A program made the translations under genes and the position numbers. Of a stretch of 64,000 nucleotides of DNA, positions 1-8,589 are shown in pieces (positions within the stretch are counted from its first letter, which is position 1; every line of letters starts with the position of its first letter). The notes under the pieces are model-generated. The model was not told the DNA's origin, ran no database searches, and saw only the letters and a program-made list of their open reading frames with translations. This DNA comes from Cellulomonas sp. S1-8. GTDB lineage: Bacteria > Actinomycetota > Actinomycetes > Actinomycetales > Cellulomonadaceae. The DNA lies in NCBI RefSeq assembly GCF_026184235.1, contig NZ_CP110806.1:3286001-3350000 (forward strand). The letters run 5' to 3'.

Positions 1-2337
1 GCCGCGCTCGTCCAGGTCACCCAGGACCTCCTCGGAGACGTTCGGGATGTCCCGCGTGATCTCCTCCGGGCCGAGCTTGGTGTCGCGCGCGTCGACCTCG
101 TGCTCCTCGATGTGGATCGAGGACAGCACGTCGTCCTGCACGAGGCGCTGCGACAGGATGATCGCGTCCTCGTAGTTGTGGCCCTCCCACGACATGAACG
201 CCACGAGCAGGTTGCGGCCGAGCGCCAGCTCGCCCTCGTCCGTCGCCGGGCCGTCGGCCAGCACGGAGCCGACCTCGACGCGCGCGCCGTGCTCGACCAG
301 GACCCGCTGGTTGTAGCAGGTGCCCTGGTTGGAGCGCCGGAACTTGGCGATGCGGTACGTCGACGTCGTCGCGTCGTCGTTGGCGACGACGACGAGGTCG
401 GCGGACACCTCGGTGACGACACCGGGCTTGGTCGCCACGATGACGTCGCCCGCGTCGACCGCCGCACGCCGCTCCATGCCGGTGCCGACCAGCGGCGCCT
501 CGGAGCGGACCAGCGGCACGGCCTGGCGCTGCATGTTGGCACCCATGAGGGCACGGTTCGCGTCGTCGTGCTCGAGGAACGGGATGAGCGCGGTGGCGAC
601 CGAGACCATCTGGCGCGGCGAGACGTCCATGTAGTCGACGTTCGCGCCGGGCACCAGGTCGGGCTCGCCGCCCTTGGTGCGCACGAGCACGGCGTCCTCG
701 ACGAAGAGGCCCTCGTTGGTCAGCGGCGCGTTGGCCTGCGCGATGATGTGCCGGTCCTCGTCGTCGGCCGTGAGGTAGTCGACCTCGTCCGAGACGACGC
801 CGTCGACGACGCGCCGGTAGGGCGTCTCGACGAAGCCGAACGGGTTGATCCGCCCGTACGTCGCGAGCGAGCCGATGAGGCCGATGTTCGGGCCCTCGGG
901 CGTCTCGATCGGGCACATGCGGCCGTAGTGCGACGTGTGGACGTCACGGACCTCCATGCCGGCGCGGTCGCGGGACAGACCACCCGGGCCGAGCGCGGAC
1001 AGGCGACGCTTGTGCGTCAGGCCCGCGAGCGGGTTGTTCTGGTCCATGAACTGCGACAGCTGCGACGTGCCGAAGAACTCCTTGATCGACGCCACCACAG
1101 GGCGGATGTTGATCAGGGTCTGCGGGGTGATCGCCTCGACGTCCTGCGTCGTCATGCGCTCGCGCACGACGCGCTCCATCCGCGACAGGCCCGTGCGGAC
1201 CTGGTTCTGGATGAGCTCGCCGACCGCGCGGATGCGACGGTTGCCGAAGTGGTCGATGTCGTCCGGCTCGACGCGGATCTCGATCGACTCGCCGCTGCGC
1301 GTGCCGGGCAGCGTGGGCTTGTCGATGTGGAGCGCGGCGAGGTACTTGATGGTCGCGACGACGTCCGACAGCGTGAGCACGGAGTCGGACAGCGGGGCGT
1401 CCTGGCCGAGCTTCTTGTTCACCTTGTAGCGACCGACCTTGGCCAGGTCGTAGCGCTTGGGGTTGAAGTAGAAGTTCTCGAGCAGCGCGCGGCCGGCCTC
1501 GACGGTCGGCGGCTCGCCCGGGCGGATCTTGCGGTACAGGTCGAGCAGCGCCTCGTCCTGGGTCTGGACGTGGTCCTTCTCGAGGGTGTCGATGACGGCG
1601 GGGTAGTCGGCGAACTCCTCGCGGATCTCGCCCTCCGACATGCCGAGCGCCTTGAGCAGCACGGTCGCGTTCTGCTTGCGCTTGCGGTCGACGCGCACGC
1701 CGACGTTGTCGCGCTTGTCGATCTCGAACTCGAGCCAGGCGCCGCGGCTCGGGATGACCTTGGCGGTGAGGACGTCCTTGTCGGACGTCTTGTCCGCGGT
1801 CCGCTCGAAGTACACGCCCGGGGAGCGCACGAGCTGGGACACGACGACGCGCTCGGTGCCGTTGATGATGAAGGTGCCGCGCTCGGTCATCAGGGGGAAG
1901 TCACCCATGAAGACGGTCTGCGACTTGATCTCGCCGGTCGTGTAGTTGACGAACTCGGCGGTCACGAACAGCGGTGCGGCGAACGTGAAGTCCTTCTCCT
2001 TGCACTCCTCGGCCGTGTACTTCGGCGGCTCGAAGCGGTGCTCGCGGAAGGAGAGGGACATCGTCCCGCCGAAGTCCTCGATCGGGGAGATCTCCTCGAA
2101 GATCTCCTCCAGCCCCGCGGTCTCCGGCACGTCCGTCCGTCCGGCCTCGAGAGCGGCGGCCACACGGGCCTGCCAGCGCTCGTTGCCCAGCAGCCAGTCG
2201 AAGCTCTCGGTCTGCAGACCGAGGAGGTCGAGGACCTCGAGAGGCTCGTGGATCTTGGCGAAGGAGATGCGACGGGATGCGGTGCGGTTCGCGATGGCGT
2301 CGGCGGACGGTGCATTAGGGATGCGCGAGGCAGCCAA
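1..2337 (-). CDS. rpoB: RNA polymerase beta subunit, 3' end cut by window edge
   Basis: Beta subunit of DNA-directed RNA polymerase. The reading frame is open from a TTG start at 2337 to the window edge, giving the first 779 residues of a protein usually near 1160. The TTG is preceded by a GGAAGG ribosome site about eight bases upstream, and the start matches the MAASR-type N terminus of actinobacterial RpoB. The N-terminal lobes and the rifampicin pocket (about residues 423-450, nucleotides 985-1070) are intact. The pocket carries the usual Asp, His and Ser positions, with no known resistance substitution seen. The codon phase at base 1 agrees with the start, so there is no net frameshift in this gene. 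Confidence 0.97.
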   Translation of the reverse strand, partial: MAASRIPNAPSADAIANRTASRRISFAKIHEPLEVLDLLGLQTESFDWLLGNERWQARVAAALEAGRTDVPETAGLEEIFEEISPIEDFGGTMSLSFREHRFEPPKYTAEECKEKDFTFAAPLFVTAEFVNYTTGEIKSQTVFMGDFPLMTERGTFIINGTERVVVSQLVRSPGVYFERTADKTSDKDVLTAKVIPSRGAWLEFEIDKRDNVGVRVDRKRKQNATVLLKALGMSEGEIREEFADYPAVIDTLEKDHVQTQDEALLDLYRKIRPGEPPTVEAGRALLENFYFNPKRYDLAKVGRYKVNKKLGQDAPLSDSVLTLSDVVATIKYLAALHIDKPTLPGTRSGESIEIRVEPDDIDHFGNRRIRAVGELIQNQVRTGLSRMERVVRERMTTQDVEAITPQTLINIRPVVASIKEFFGTSQLSQFMDQNNPLAGLTHKRRLSALGPGGLSRDRAGMEVRDVHTSHYGRMCPIETPEGPNIGLIGSLATYGRINPFGFVETPYRRVVDGVVSDEVDYLTADDEDRHIIAQANAPLTNEGLFVEDAVLVRTKGGEPDLVPGANVDYMDVSPRQMVSVATALIPFLEHDDANRALMGANMQRQAVPLVRSEAPLVGTGMERRAAVDAGDVIVATKPGVVTEVSADLVVVANDDATTSTYRIAKFRRSNQGTCYNQRVLVEHGARVEVGSVLADGPATDEGELALGRNLLVAFMSWEGHNYEDAIILSQRLVQDDVLSSIHIEEHEVDARDTKLGPEEITRDIPNVSEEVLGDLDERG

Positions 2338-2481
2338 GAGGGGTCCTTCCCTGCGGATCGTGGCACGCTGCGCCGCCTGGCAAGGCGCAACCCCCCGGCC
2401 ACGACACGAGGTCCGACGCGCGTACGTCGGAACCGGGGTCGGGATATCTGAGGTCGCGGGCACAGGCCAGCGCAAAGCGCT

Positions 2482-2510
2482 AGCGTACGCGCCTTCGTGG
2501 GCAACTTCAA
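2482..2510 (-). promoter_or_regulatory. Candidate rpoB promoter
   Basis: On the minus strand a TTGAAG hexamer (2505-2510) lies exactly 17 bases from TACGCT (2482-2487), a good fit to a housekeeping sigma-70 promoter of high-GC actinobacteria. It would give a leader of roughly 140 bases before the rpoB TTG. The rest of the 343-base gap 2338-2680 holds the rpoB ribosome site and the hairpin at 2613-2647; I see no gene in it. Confidence 0.6.
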
Positions 2511-2612
2511 GTCAGCCCAGAGGGAGCCCACCACGGGCCACACCGCCCGTACCGGCGACCTCGTCGTCGCCGCGTGCCATGGTGACACACCCTCCCCCGG
2601 CGGGGAAACGGT

Positions 2613-2647
2613 GCGGGGTCACACGTCCTGCCGACGTGTGACCCCGC
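2613..2647 (-). terminator. Perfect 15-bp hairpin after the DUF5317-like / small peptide pair
   Basis: A perfect 15-bp inverted repeat (2613-2627 against 2633-2647) with a 5-base loop lies 34 bases past the stop of the 34-codon gene. It should end that transcript before rpoB, which therefore needs its own promoter. There is no long T run, as is common for actinobacterial terminators. Confidence 0.7.
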
Positions 2648-2680
2648 GACCTCGGCGCGACCCCTCAGGGGCCGCCCGGA

Positions 2681-2785
2681 TCAGTGCCCCTGCGTGTAGG
2701 GGGCGGCGAACGCGTAGACGGCCAGGACGACTGTCACGACGCTCGCGGTGGTGACGTACATGCGCTCGCGGGTGGGCTTGCTCAT
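2681..2785 (-). CDS. 34-residue single-pass membrane peptide
   Basis: A short frame of 34 codons plus stop, starting at an ATG that overlaps the stop of the upstream DUF5317-like gene by four bases (ATGA), so translation is probably coupled. The protein has a basic N terminus (SKPTRER), then one hydrophobic stretch at about residues 13-28 (VTTASVVTVVLAVYAF), and a short polar tail. It looks like a single transmembrane peptide with the N terminus inside. I do not recognise a family. The coupling and the terminator just downstream support it being real; the function is unknown. Confidence 0.65.
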   Translation of the reverse strand: MSKPTRERMYVTTASVVTVVLAVYAFAAPYTQGH

Positions 2786-3429
2786 CGGGTGCTCCTCTCG
2801 GTCGCGGGCACGACGCCCGCCTGGGTGGGGTGGTGCTTCTCACCGGGGTCACCGGTGGGTTCTGCGGCCCGGCGGACGCCGAGCACGAGGACGGCCGCGA
2901 GGCCGCCCCACAGGAGCAGGTCGCCGATGCTGAGGACGACGCCGAGGCCGGGCAGGCCGATGACGTCCGACAGCGCGACCAGGTCGGTGTCGGGACCGAC
3001 GGGGACGTGGCCCGGTGTCGGCGCCGCGACGTGCTCGGGCGCGATCCCGGCCGTCCGCGCTGCGTCCACGGAGAAGGGCATGCCGCCGTTGAGGGCCGTG
3101 GCGAGCGCGTTGGCGGCCGCACCCGCCAGCACGGCCGCGAGCGCGAGCCGCGCCGCCCGCCCCGCGCGGCCGGCGTTCGCGAGCACGAACCCCGTCGCGC
3201 ACACGGCGAGCGCGAGGGGTGGCAGCACTCCGCCCGCGGTGTGCAGGAGCCCACCGGCCCACGCCGGGTCGGCGGTACGGACGACCTGGACGAGCGCGCC
3301 CACGAGCACCCACGGCAGTCCCCGCACCCGGACGTGCGCGAGCGCTGCGACACCCTCGCCCCGCACGAGGACCACCACGAGCGCGAGCACGGGGACGACG
3401 AGCAGCACGAGGAGCTGGCCCGCACTCAT
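2782..3429 (-). CDS. DUF5317-like multi-pass membrane protein (copy A)
   Basis: A 215-residue, strongly hydrophobic protein resembling the actinobacterial DUF5317 family. The start ATG at 3429 has an AGGAGG ribosome site six bases upstream; a longer frame to 3525 lacks one. It has about five membrane segments. The conserved-looking part runs from an NGGMP motif through a PGHV segment to a final glycine-rich hydrophobic stretch (GVVLSIGDLLLWGG). The same plan occurs in the second copy at 4949-5683. It is followed with overlap by the 34-residue membrane peptide. Function is unknown; a link to the rpoB / ribosomal genes is positional only. Confidence 0.75.
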   Translation of the reverse strand: MSAGQLLVLLVVPVLALVVVLVRGEGVAALAHVRVRGLPWVLVGALVQVVRTADPAWAGGLLHTAGGVLPPLALAVCATGFVLANAGRAGRAARLALAAVLAGAAANALATALNGGMPFSVDAARTAGIAPEHVAAPTPGHVPVGPDTDLVALSDVIGLPGLGVVLSIGDLLLWGGLAAVLVLGVRRAAEPTGDPGEKHHPTQAGVVPATERSTR

Positions 3430-3598
3430 GCCCGCCTCCTGGCCGCAGCTCGGGCGCACGGCCGGGGGCCCTGCGCGCGGACGCCACGTCCGCGCCGACG
3501 ACAGTATCGACGATCCGGACATCACGGACAGGGCGTCTCAGGGTGCGGCGCGGGCCGCGCGAGGCCTCCTGCGCGGCCGCTCCGTCACCGGGGACGGC

Positions 3599-3633
3599 AC
3601 GAGGCCCGGTCCCCACAGGGGACCGGGCCTCGT
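3599..3633 (-). terminator. rplJ-rplL terminator
   Basis: A perfect 16-bp inverted repeat (3599-3614 against 3618-3633, 3-base loop) lies 33 bases past the rplL stop. It probably ends the rplJ-rplL transcript. Confidence 0.75.
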
Positions 3634-3666
3634 CAGCACTGGCGCCGGCCTCGCGGCCGGCGCAGA

Positions 3667-4055
3667 TCACTTGAGCGTGATCGTGGCGCCCGCGCCCTCG
3701 AGCGCAGCCTTGGCCTTCTCGGCCGTCTCCTTGTTGACACCCTCAAGGACCGGCTTCGGCGCGCCGTCGACGAGGTCCTTGGCCTCCTTCAGACCGAGGC
3801 TCGTGAGCGTGCGCACCTCCTTGATGACCTGGATCTTCTTCTCGCCGGCAGCCTCGAGGACGACGTCGAACGAGTCCTTCTCCTCCTCGACCTCGGCCTC
3901 GGCGGCGCCACCGGCGCCGGCGGGGCCGCGGCGGCGACCGGAGCGGCGGCGGTGACCTCGAAGGTCTCCTCGAACGCCTTCACGAACTCGGACAGCTCGA
4001 TGAGCGTGAGGTCCTTGAACGCGTCGATGAGCTCGTCGGTGCTGAGCTTCGCCAT
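3667..4055 (-). CDS. rplL: Ribosomal protein L7/L12, frameshifted in this sequence
   Basis: L7/L12, the stalk protein that recruits translation factors to the ribosome. From the ATG at 4055 the frame reads a normal N-terminal dimerisation domain ([13 protein letters not shown]...) and the start of the Ala/Pro hinge. It then loses frame in a G4 run (plus strand 3922-3925). The correct C-terminal domain continues in another frame to the GATITLK end and a stop at 3667-3669. The span is 389 bases, one short of a multiple of three. One extra C on the coding strand would restore a normal 129-residue protein. The gene is essential, so a sequence error is likely. Confidence 0.93.
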
Positions 4056-4149
4056 GGTGGCGGTTCCTTCCGTTCGGACCCGCTGCCCGATTCTCGGACG
4101 GCGGGAGGTGCTGGGCGTGCTACGTGAGCGTGCGGCCGGAGCGTCGGGC

Positions 4150-4680
4150 TCAGGCTGCGGCGTCGGACTCCTCGCGCTTCGCGCGCAGGGCCTCGACGGT
4201 GCGCACGGCCTGCGAGGCAGGAGCCGTGAACAGGTACGCGGCCTGGTAGAGCTTGGCCTTCATCGCGCCGGCCGCCTTGGCCAGCAGGACCTCACGGGAC
4301 TCGAGGTCCGCGAGCTTGGTGATGTCCGCAGCGGTCACGGGGCGGCCGTCGAGGACGCCCGCCTTGATGACCAGTGCGGGGTTCGCCTTGGCGAAGTCAC
4401 GCAGTCCCTTGGCCGCCTCGACCGGGTCACCGGTGACGAAGGCGATCGCCGACGGGCCCGCGAGCGCGTCGTCGAGGCCCTCGAGGCCGGCATCCTTGGC
4501 CGCGATCGCGGTCAGCGTGTTCTTCACCACGGCGTAGTGCGCGTTGCCGCTGAGCGCCTTGCGCAGCGCCTTGAGCTGCGCGACGGTGAGCCCGCGGTAC
4601 TCGGTCAGCACGGCCGCGTTCGAGCCGCGGAAGCGCTCCGTCAGCTCCGCGACAGCGGCAGCCTTGTCCGGCCTCGCCAT
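4150..4680 (-). CDS. rplJ: Ribosomal protein L10
   Basis: L10 forms the base of the ribosomal stalk and binds L7/L12 dimers through its C terminus. The frame from ATG 4680 gives 176 residues of normal length, starting [10 protein letters not shown], and follows a GGAAGGAATGCC ribosome site. The rRNA-binding N-terminal domain and the L12-binding C-terminal helix are complete. rplL follows after 94 bases on the same strand. A longer frame to 4809 has no ribosome site and would run into the leader. Confidence 0.96.
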   Translation of the reverse strand: MARPDKAAAVAELTERFRGSNAAVLTEYRGLTVAQLKALRKALSGNAHYAVVKNTLTAIAAKDAGLEGLDDALAGPSAIAFVTGDPVEAAKGLRDFAKANPALVIKAGVLDGRPVTAADITKLADLESREVLLAKAAGAMKAKLYQAAYLFTAPASQAVRTVEALRAKREESDAAA

Positions 4681-4739
4681 GGCATTCCTTCCGATGGTGG
4701 TGCCACCGGGCGCGAACCTCGCTGCCGCAGGAACGACGA

Positions 4740-4763
4740 GAGCCCCGCGCAGGCGCGGGGCTC
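4740..4763 (-). promoter_or_regulatory. Hairpin in the rplJ leader
   Basis: A 10-bp GC stem with a 4-base loop (4740-4749 against 4754-4763) lies 60 bases before the rplJ start. The position fits the L10 leader, where L10-L12 binds its own mRNA to limit translation. It could also be a terminator for the upstream DUF5317-like gene, but no T run follows. The assignment to the L10 leader is by position only. Confidence 0.45.
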
Positions 4764-4910
4764 GAAGGCACGGGACGCCGCACCGGCCCGGTCGGGCCAC
4801 GTGCAGCACAGGACGTGCGATGAACTCTCACCTGCGCAGGCCCCCGCGTCACGCGGAGCTTCGGCCGGTCCGACGAGCGGACCGACGACCGGCGGTCTTG
4901 GGCACCGACG

Positions 4911-4940
4911 AGACTACGACATGCCCGGGGGTACGACCAA
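4911..4940 (-). promoter_or_regulatory. Candidate rplJ-rplL promoter
   Basis: On the minus strand TTGGTC (4935-4940) and TAGTCT (4911-4916) are separated by 18 bases. This would give rplJ a long leader of about 225 bases, as expected for an autoregulated L10 operon. It lies upstream of the hairpin at 4740-4763 and ends close to the stop of the second DUF5317-like gene. Confidence 0.5.
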
Positions 4941-4948
4941 ATCCACGG

Positions 4949-5683
4949 TCACCCGGACCGGCGCTCGGTGAGCACGGCGACCGCCACCCGCGCCTGCGCG
5001 CTCCCGGACGCACGCTCCCGGCGTCGCGGGCCCGCCGCCGTCGCGACGAGCAGACCGGCCGCCCCCGCCCCCAGGAGCACGTCCCCCGCGCTCAGGACCA
5101 CACCCGCGCCAGGGACGGGGAACACGTCACCGAGGGCGAGCAGGTGCGTGCCCTCGCCCGCGACGACGTGCCCGGACACCGGCGCCACGACCGCCGACTC
5201 CGGGAGACCGGCGGCGCGCGCCGCCCCGACGTCCAGGGGCATGCCGCCGTTGACGCCGACGACCAGCAGGTTCGCACCCGCCCCGAGTGCCATGGCGGCA
5301 AGCGCCGTCCGCGCCGCCCGGTCCGCCCCACGCCACGTCGTCGCGACGAGCCCGACCACGCAGCCCGCGAGCAGGGCGGCGACCGCGGTGCCGCCGGCGG
5401 GGCGCACCACCGCGGACGCCCACGCCGGGTCCAGGACGTGCAGCAGGTGGACGCCGACAGCCGTCACCACCCAGGGCAGCAGACGCGCGACGCGCGACGC
5501 CGCGGCCCGGACGGTGTCGCGCGCGGCCACGACCTCCCCGGGGGCGGGCGGCACGTCAGCGGGGTCCGGGGACGTCGGCAGGGCGTCGACGGCGACGTCC
5601 TCCCGGGTCGCCGCGCGCAGGACGAGGACGATCAGCGCGACGAGCGGCAGCACCGCGAGCGCGCCGAGCTGGTCTGCACCCAC
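4949..5683 (-). CDS. DUF5317-like multi-pass membrane protein (copy B)
   Basis: A 244-residue membrane protein starting at GTG 5683 after an AGGTGG ribosome site. It shares with copy A (2782-3429) the NGGMP motif, a PGHVVAG segment and a final G-V-V-L-S-A-G-D hydrophobic stretch, so the two are paralogues. It has a longer cytoplasmic loop after the first membrane helix (about residues 28-60) that copy A lacks. It lies between the CHAT gene and rplJ on the same strand. Function is unknown. Confidence 0.75.
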   Translation of the reverse strand: MGADQLGALAVLPLVALIVLVLRAATREDVAVDALPTSPDPADVPPAPGEVVAARDTVRAAASRVARLLPWVVTAVGVHLLHVLDPAWASAVVRPAGGTAVAALLAGCVVGLVATTWRGADRAARTALAAMALGAGANLLVVGVNGGMPLDVGAARAAGLPESAVVAPVSGHVVAGEGTHLLALGDVFPVPGAGVVLSAGDVLLGAGAAGLLVATAAGPRRRERASGSAQARVAVAVLTERRSG

Positions 5684-5806
5684 CCCGCCACCTCGCTGCC
5701 CGCAATGCCCGGTTTGACCCGCTATGGGTCGTGCGGGGCAGCGTAGGGCGGCGGGCCTGCGCGGCGGCAGGTGGATCTCAGATGGCGGATGGGGTCGGAC
5801 AGACCC

Positions 5807-8497
5807 TCAGGCGGCACCGTGCGCGCTGAACGTGCACCAGTTGACGAAGCCCGCGGGCGTGTCCCGGTCGATCTCGCCGCGCGCGCCGTGCAGGGCCCGC
5901 GCCATCGTCTCCCCCGCGGCCAGCCGGCGGTGCAGCGCGAGCATGAGGTCGACCACCTCGACGTCCGGCACCGCCGCGATGGAGGCGACGACGCCGGCGG
6001 TGCCGCGCGACAGAATCGCCGACACCAGCCCGAGCACCTCGTCGCCCTCGTACGCCACGTCCGCGCCGGAGTGGCAGGACGCGAGGACGAGCCGACGGGG
6101 CGCCACCCCCGCCCGGTGCAGCTCCTGCACGGTCACGGGCCCGTCGGCCAGCACCACCGACGAGAACATCGGGTTGTCGGAGCGCAGCGCGCCGTGGCAC
6201 GCGAGGTGTGCGAGGTCGGCCGCCGCCACCGCGGCGACCACCGCGTCGGCACGGCTGTCCTGCGCGCCCAGCACCTGCACGTCGCGGTGCAGCGCGCGCA
6301 GCGCCTCGACCTCGTCCTGCGCGCCCCGCAGGTCGGGTCCCGCGACCAGGACCACGGGCCGGTCGGGGGCGGGCACGCGGGCCCGGGTCCGCAACCAGGC
6401 AGCGGCCGACGGCGCGAGCGCGACCGGGCCGTCGTGCAGCGCGGACCAGGGGGCACCGTGCAGCACACCCACCGGCACGACGACGAGCTCGGCGTCCGGC
6501 GACAGCCCGAGCGGCTCGACCAGCGTCGCCCGCAGGCGTGCGATCCGCAGGTCGGCGCTCGCCCGCGCGGCCTCCGCCGCGGCACGGCTGCTCGGGTCGA
6601 CCATCCGACGCAGCGCGAAGACGAGCGCGCGCAGGGTGTCCCCGACGTCGCCGGCGACCTCGCCGAGGTCGACGACGCGGGCGCGCGCGGCGTCGACGAC
6701 GACGGCGACGAACCGGTCGCCGTGCCGCCCGTACTCGACCAGGACCCGCCCCCCGAGCGCGGCGCGGACGGTCCCGATGCCGGGCACGCTCGTCACGCGC
6801 GACGGCGCGCCCGCGACGTCCTCGAGCCAGGCGGAACGGCGGGCGTCCGCGAGCTCGTCGTCCGCGACGATCACCGCACGCTGCCGGGCGGCCGCATGCG
6901 CGGACTCACGGTCCTCCTGCTCCGCACCCGGAGCGACGCCGTCGTGCGGCACCGCACGGGTCGGTCCCTCCGGCTCCGGTGCGACGACGGGCAGCCGTGC
7001 CTGCAGGGCCGCCGCGCGCGTCTGCTCCATCCAGCGCAGCACGGCGGCGGGCGACCCCTGCCGGACCACGACCTCGAGCCCCAGCTCCCCCAGCTGCGCC
7101 CCGTGACCCGACGCCAGCGCCTGCAGCTCCATCGTCGGCAGCGCGTCGCGGTGGCGCGCGAGGTCGCGCAGGCCTGCCCGGCACTCACGCAGCACGTCGT
7201 CGTCGACGCCGCCGAGGCGTCCCGCCAGCGCCGCGGCCAGCCGCCCCCGCAGCCGCACGGAGAGCGGTCCGCGACGGGCGAGCGATGCCGCTGCGGTGAG
7301 GTGGCGGTCGGCGCGCCGGGGCATCGCGAGGGCGGCCGCGAGCCTGCCGCCCTCGAGGTGCGCGTCCGCGGCGGATCCGAGCTCACGCGCGCGCTCCAAC
7401 CGTCCTGCGGCACGACGGACCGCGGCGAGGTCGGCGGGGCCCGCGTCACCGGCCCTCGCCCGGGCGCGGACGGCGATGAGCACGGCGCGGTCGTGCGCAC
7501 CCGGGCGGCGCTGCGCACGCGCGCGGACGCGGGCCGTCTCCGCCTGTTCCGCCGCTCCGACGGCGTCGCCGAGCATCAGCAGCGTCTCCGCCAACGAGAT
7601 GCGCGCGTCGACCTCCACCAGCCCGCCACCGGCCGCGGCCAGCTCGTCCAGCGCGCGGCGGCCGGCAGCCGCGGCCTCCGGCAGGAGCCGGAGCTCGCGC
7701 ATCGTCTCCGCGTACTCGACGTAGTACTCACCGGGAGACTGCCCGGCCTCCTGCGACGCCCGCGCCGCACGCTCCAGGTCACGCAGTCCGTCCGCGAGCC
7801 GCCCGGTCTGCACCTCGATGAGGGCCCGCGTCAGGTAGGGCCACGAGCGCAGCGACGGCCCCAGGCGGGCTGCACCGTCGACCGCGAGCTGGGCCCAGCG
7901 CAGCGCCTCCGTGTACTCGGTGCGCGCCACGAGCACGAGCGCGAGGTTGTTCGCCGCCCGCACGAGATTCGCGCTGCCGGGCGCCACCTCGCGCACGATC
8001 GACCGGTACCGGGCCTCGGCCTCGACGAGGCGGCCGGCGTTGTGATCCATCACGGCGAGCTGGAGCTGGATCCGAGCGTGCAGGTCGTCGAGCTCGGGGT
8101 CGTCGCCGCGGCGCTCGTCGACGATCCGCAGCGCCGCCGACGCGTCGGTCCGCGCGCGAGCGGTGCGGCCGAGCTCCAGCTGCGCGACCGAGCGGCTGGC
8201 GAGCACCCACGCCCCGGGTGTCGCGAGCCCCGCGCGCCGCGCGAGGGCGAGCGCGTCGTCGAGCATCGCGACGGCACCGGCCGGGTCGCCTTCGTGCCTA
8301 CTGAGGACGGCCAGCGCCCGCAGGGCCCAGACCAGTGCCTCCGGGTGGTGGTGGGCCCGCGCCTGCTCGGCGAGGTCGGCCGCACGGAGCCGGGTCCCGG
8401 CCGGGTCCGCGTCGATCTCCGACTCGAGCCGACGGGCCTGCGCGAGCACCTCGGCGCGCGACGTCACCAGGGGCGTCGTGGACTCGGGGGGCTGCAC
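5807..8497 (-). CDS. TPR-CHAT domain protein (caspase-like protease fold)
   Basis: An 896-residue cytoplasmic protein with no signal peptide or membrane helix. Residues ~30-450 are Ala/Arg/Leu-rich helical repeats of tetratricopeptide type. Residues ~600-896 form a CHAT domain, a relative of caspases and separase. Both expected catalytic residues are present: His in an ACHG motif (about His768) and Cys in an ASCHSG motif (about Cys808), so it is probably an active peptidase. The start is GTG 8497, with only a weak ribosome site but a TAAAAT box seven bases upstream. It is divergent from the subtilase gene across 92 bases. Substrate and trigger are unknown; TPR repeats usually bind partner proteins. 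Confidence 0.9.
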   Translation of the reverse strand: MQPPESTTPLVTSRAEVLAQARRLESEIDADPAGTRLRAADLAEQARAHHHPEALVWALRALAVLSRHEGDPAGAVAMLDDALALARRAGLATPGAWVLASRSVAQLELGRTARARTDASAALRIVDERRGDDPELDDLHARIQLQLAVMDHNAGRLVEAEARYRSIVREVAPGSANLVRAANNLALVLVARTEYTEALRWAQLAVDGAARLGPSLRSWPYLTRALIEVQTGRLADGLRDLERAARASQEAGQSPGEYYVEYAETMRELRLLPEAAAAGRRALDELAAAGGGLVEVDARISLAETLLMLGDAVGAAEQAETARVRARAQRRPGAHDRAVLIAVRARARAGDAGPADLAAVRRAAGRLERARELGSAADAHLEGGRLAAALAMPRRADRHLTAAASLARRGPLSVRLRGRLAAALAGRLGGVDDDVLRECRAGLRDLARHRDALPTMELQALASGHGAQLGELGLEVVVRQGSPAAVLRWMEQTRAAALQARLPVVAPEPEGPTRAVPHDGVAPGAEQEDRESAHAAARQRAVIVADDELADARRSAWLEDVAGAPSRVTSVPGIGTVRAALGGRVLVEYGRHGDRFVAVVVDAARARVVDLGEVAGDVGDTLRALVFALRRMVDPSSRAAAEAARASADLRIARLRATLVEPLGLSPDAELVVVPVGVLHGAPWSALHDGPVALAPSAAAWLRTRARVPAPDRPVVLVAGPDLRGAQDEVEALRALHRDVQVLGAQDSRADAVVAAVAAADLAHLACHGALRSDNPMFSSVVLADGPVTVQELHRAGVAPRRLVLASCHSGADVAYEGDEVLGLVSAILSRGTAGVVASIAAVPDVEVVDLMLALHRRLAAGETMARALHGARGEIDRDTPAGFVNWCTFSAHGAA

Positions 8498-8503
8498 CCT
8501 GGG

Positions 8504-8509
8504 ATTTTA
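8504..8509 (-). promoter_or_regulatory. Candidate -10 box giving a leaderless CHAT transcript
   Basis: TAAAAT on the minus strand ends six bases before the GTG start of the CHAT gene. The expected transcription start would coincide with the start codon. This fits the lack of a proper ribosome site in front of that GTG. No convincing -35 box is seen at 16-18 bases. The 92-base interval 8498-8589 also has to carry the promoter of the divergent subtilase. Confidence 0.45.
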
Positions 8510-8589
8510 GTGCCCCGGACGTATCAAGCACGGCACCCGGACCCTCTGCACTGGCGAGGACCGTACCGATCCGAGATGAGGAGCACCCC

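Noticed and set aside
100..2451. 783-codon plus-strand open frame across rpoB
   Set aside because: It is the antisense shadow of rpoB, with no ribosome site and a protein sequence of low-complexity Arg/Val/Asp; long antisense frames are usual at this GC content.
2613..2647. GTCACAC...GTGTGAC palindrome as a Rex or CRP-type operator
   Set aside because: The stem extends perfectly for 15 bp, the loop is short and it follows a gene end, so a terminator explains it better.
3667..4055. Programmed frameshift in rplL
   Set aside because: The same kind of one-base fault is in at least seven other genes; no slippery site or pseudoknot is seen and L7/L12 is not known to be recoded.
5807..8497. CHAT protein as part of a type III-E CRISPR (craspase) system
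   Set aside because: No Cas effector, CRISPR repeats or spacers occur anywhere in the window; the shared feature is only the TPR-CHAT layout.
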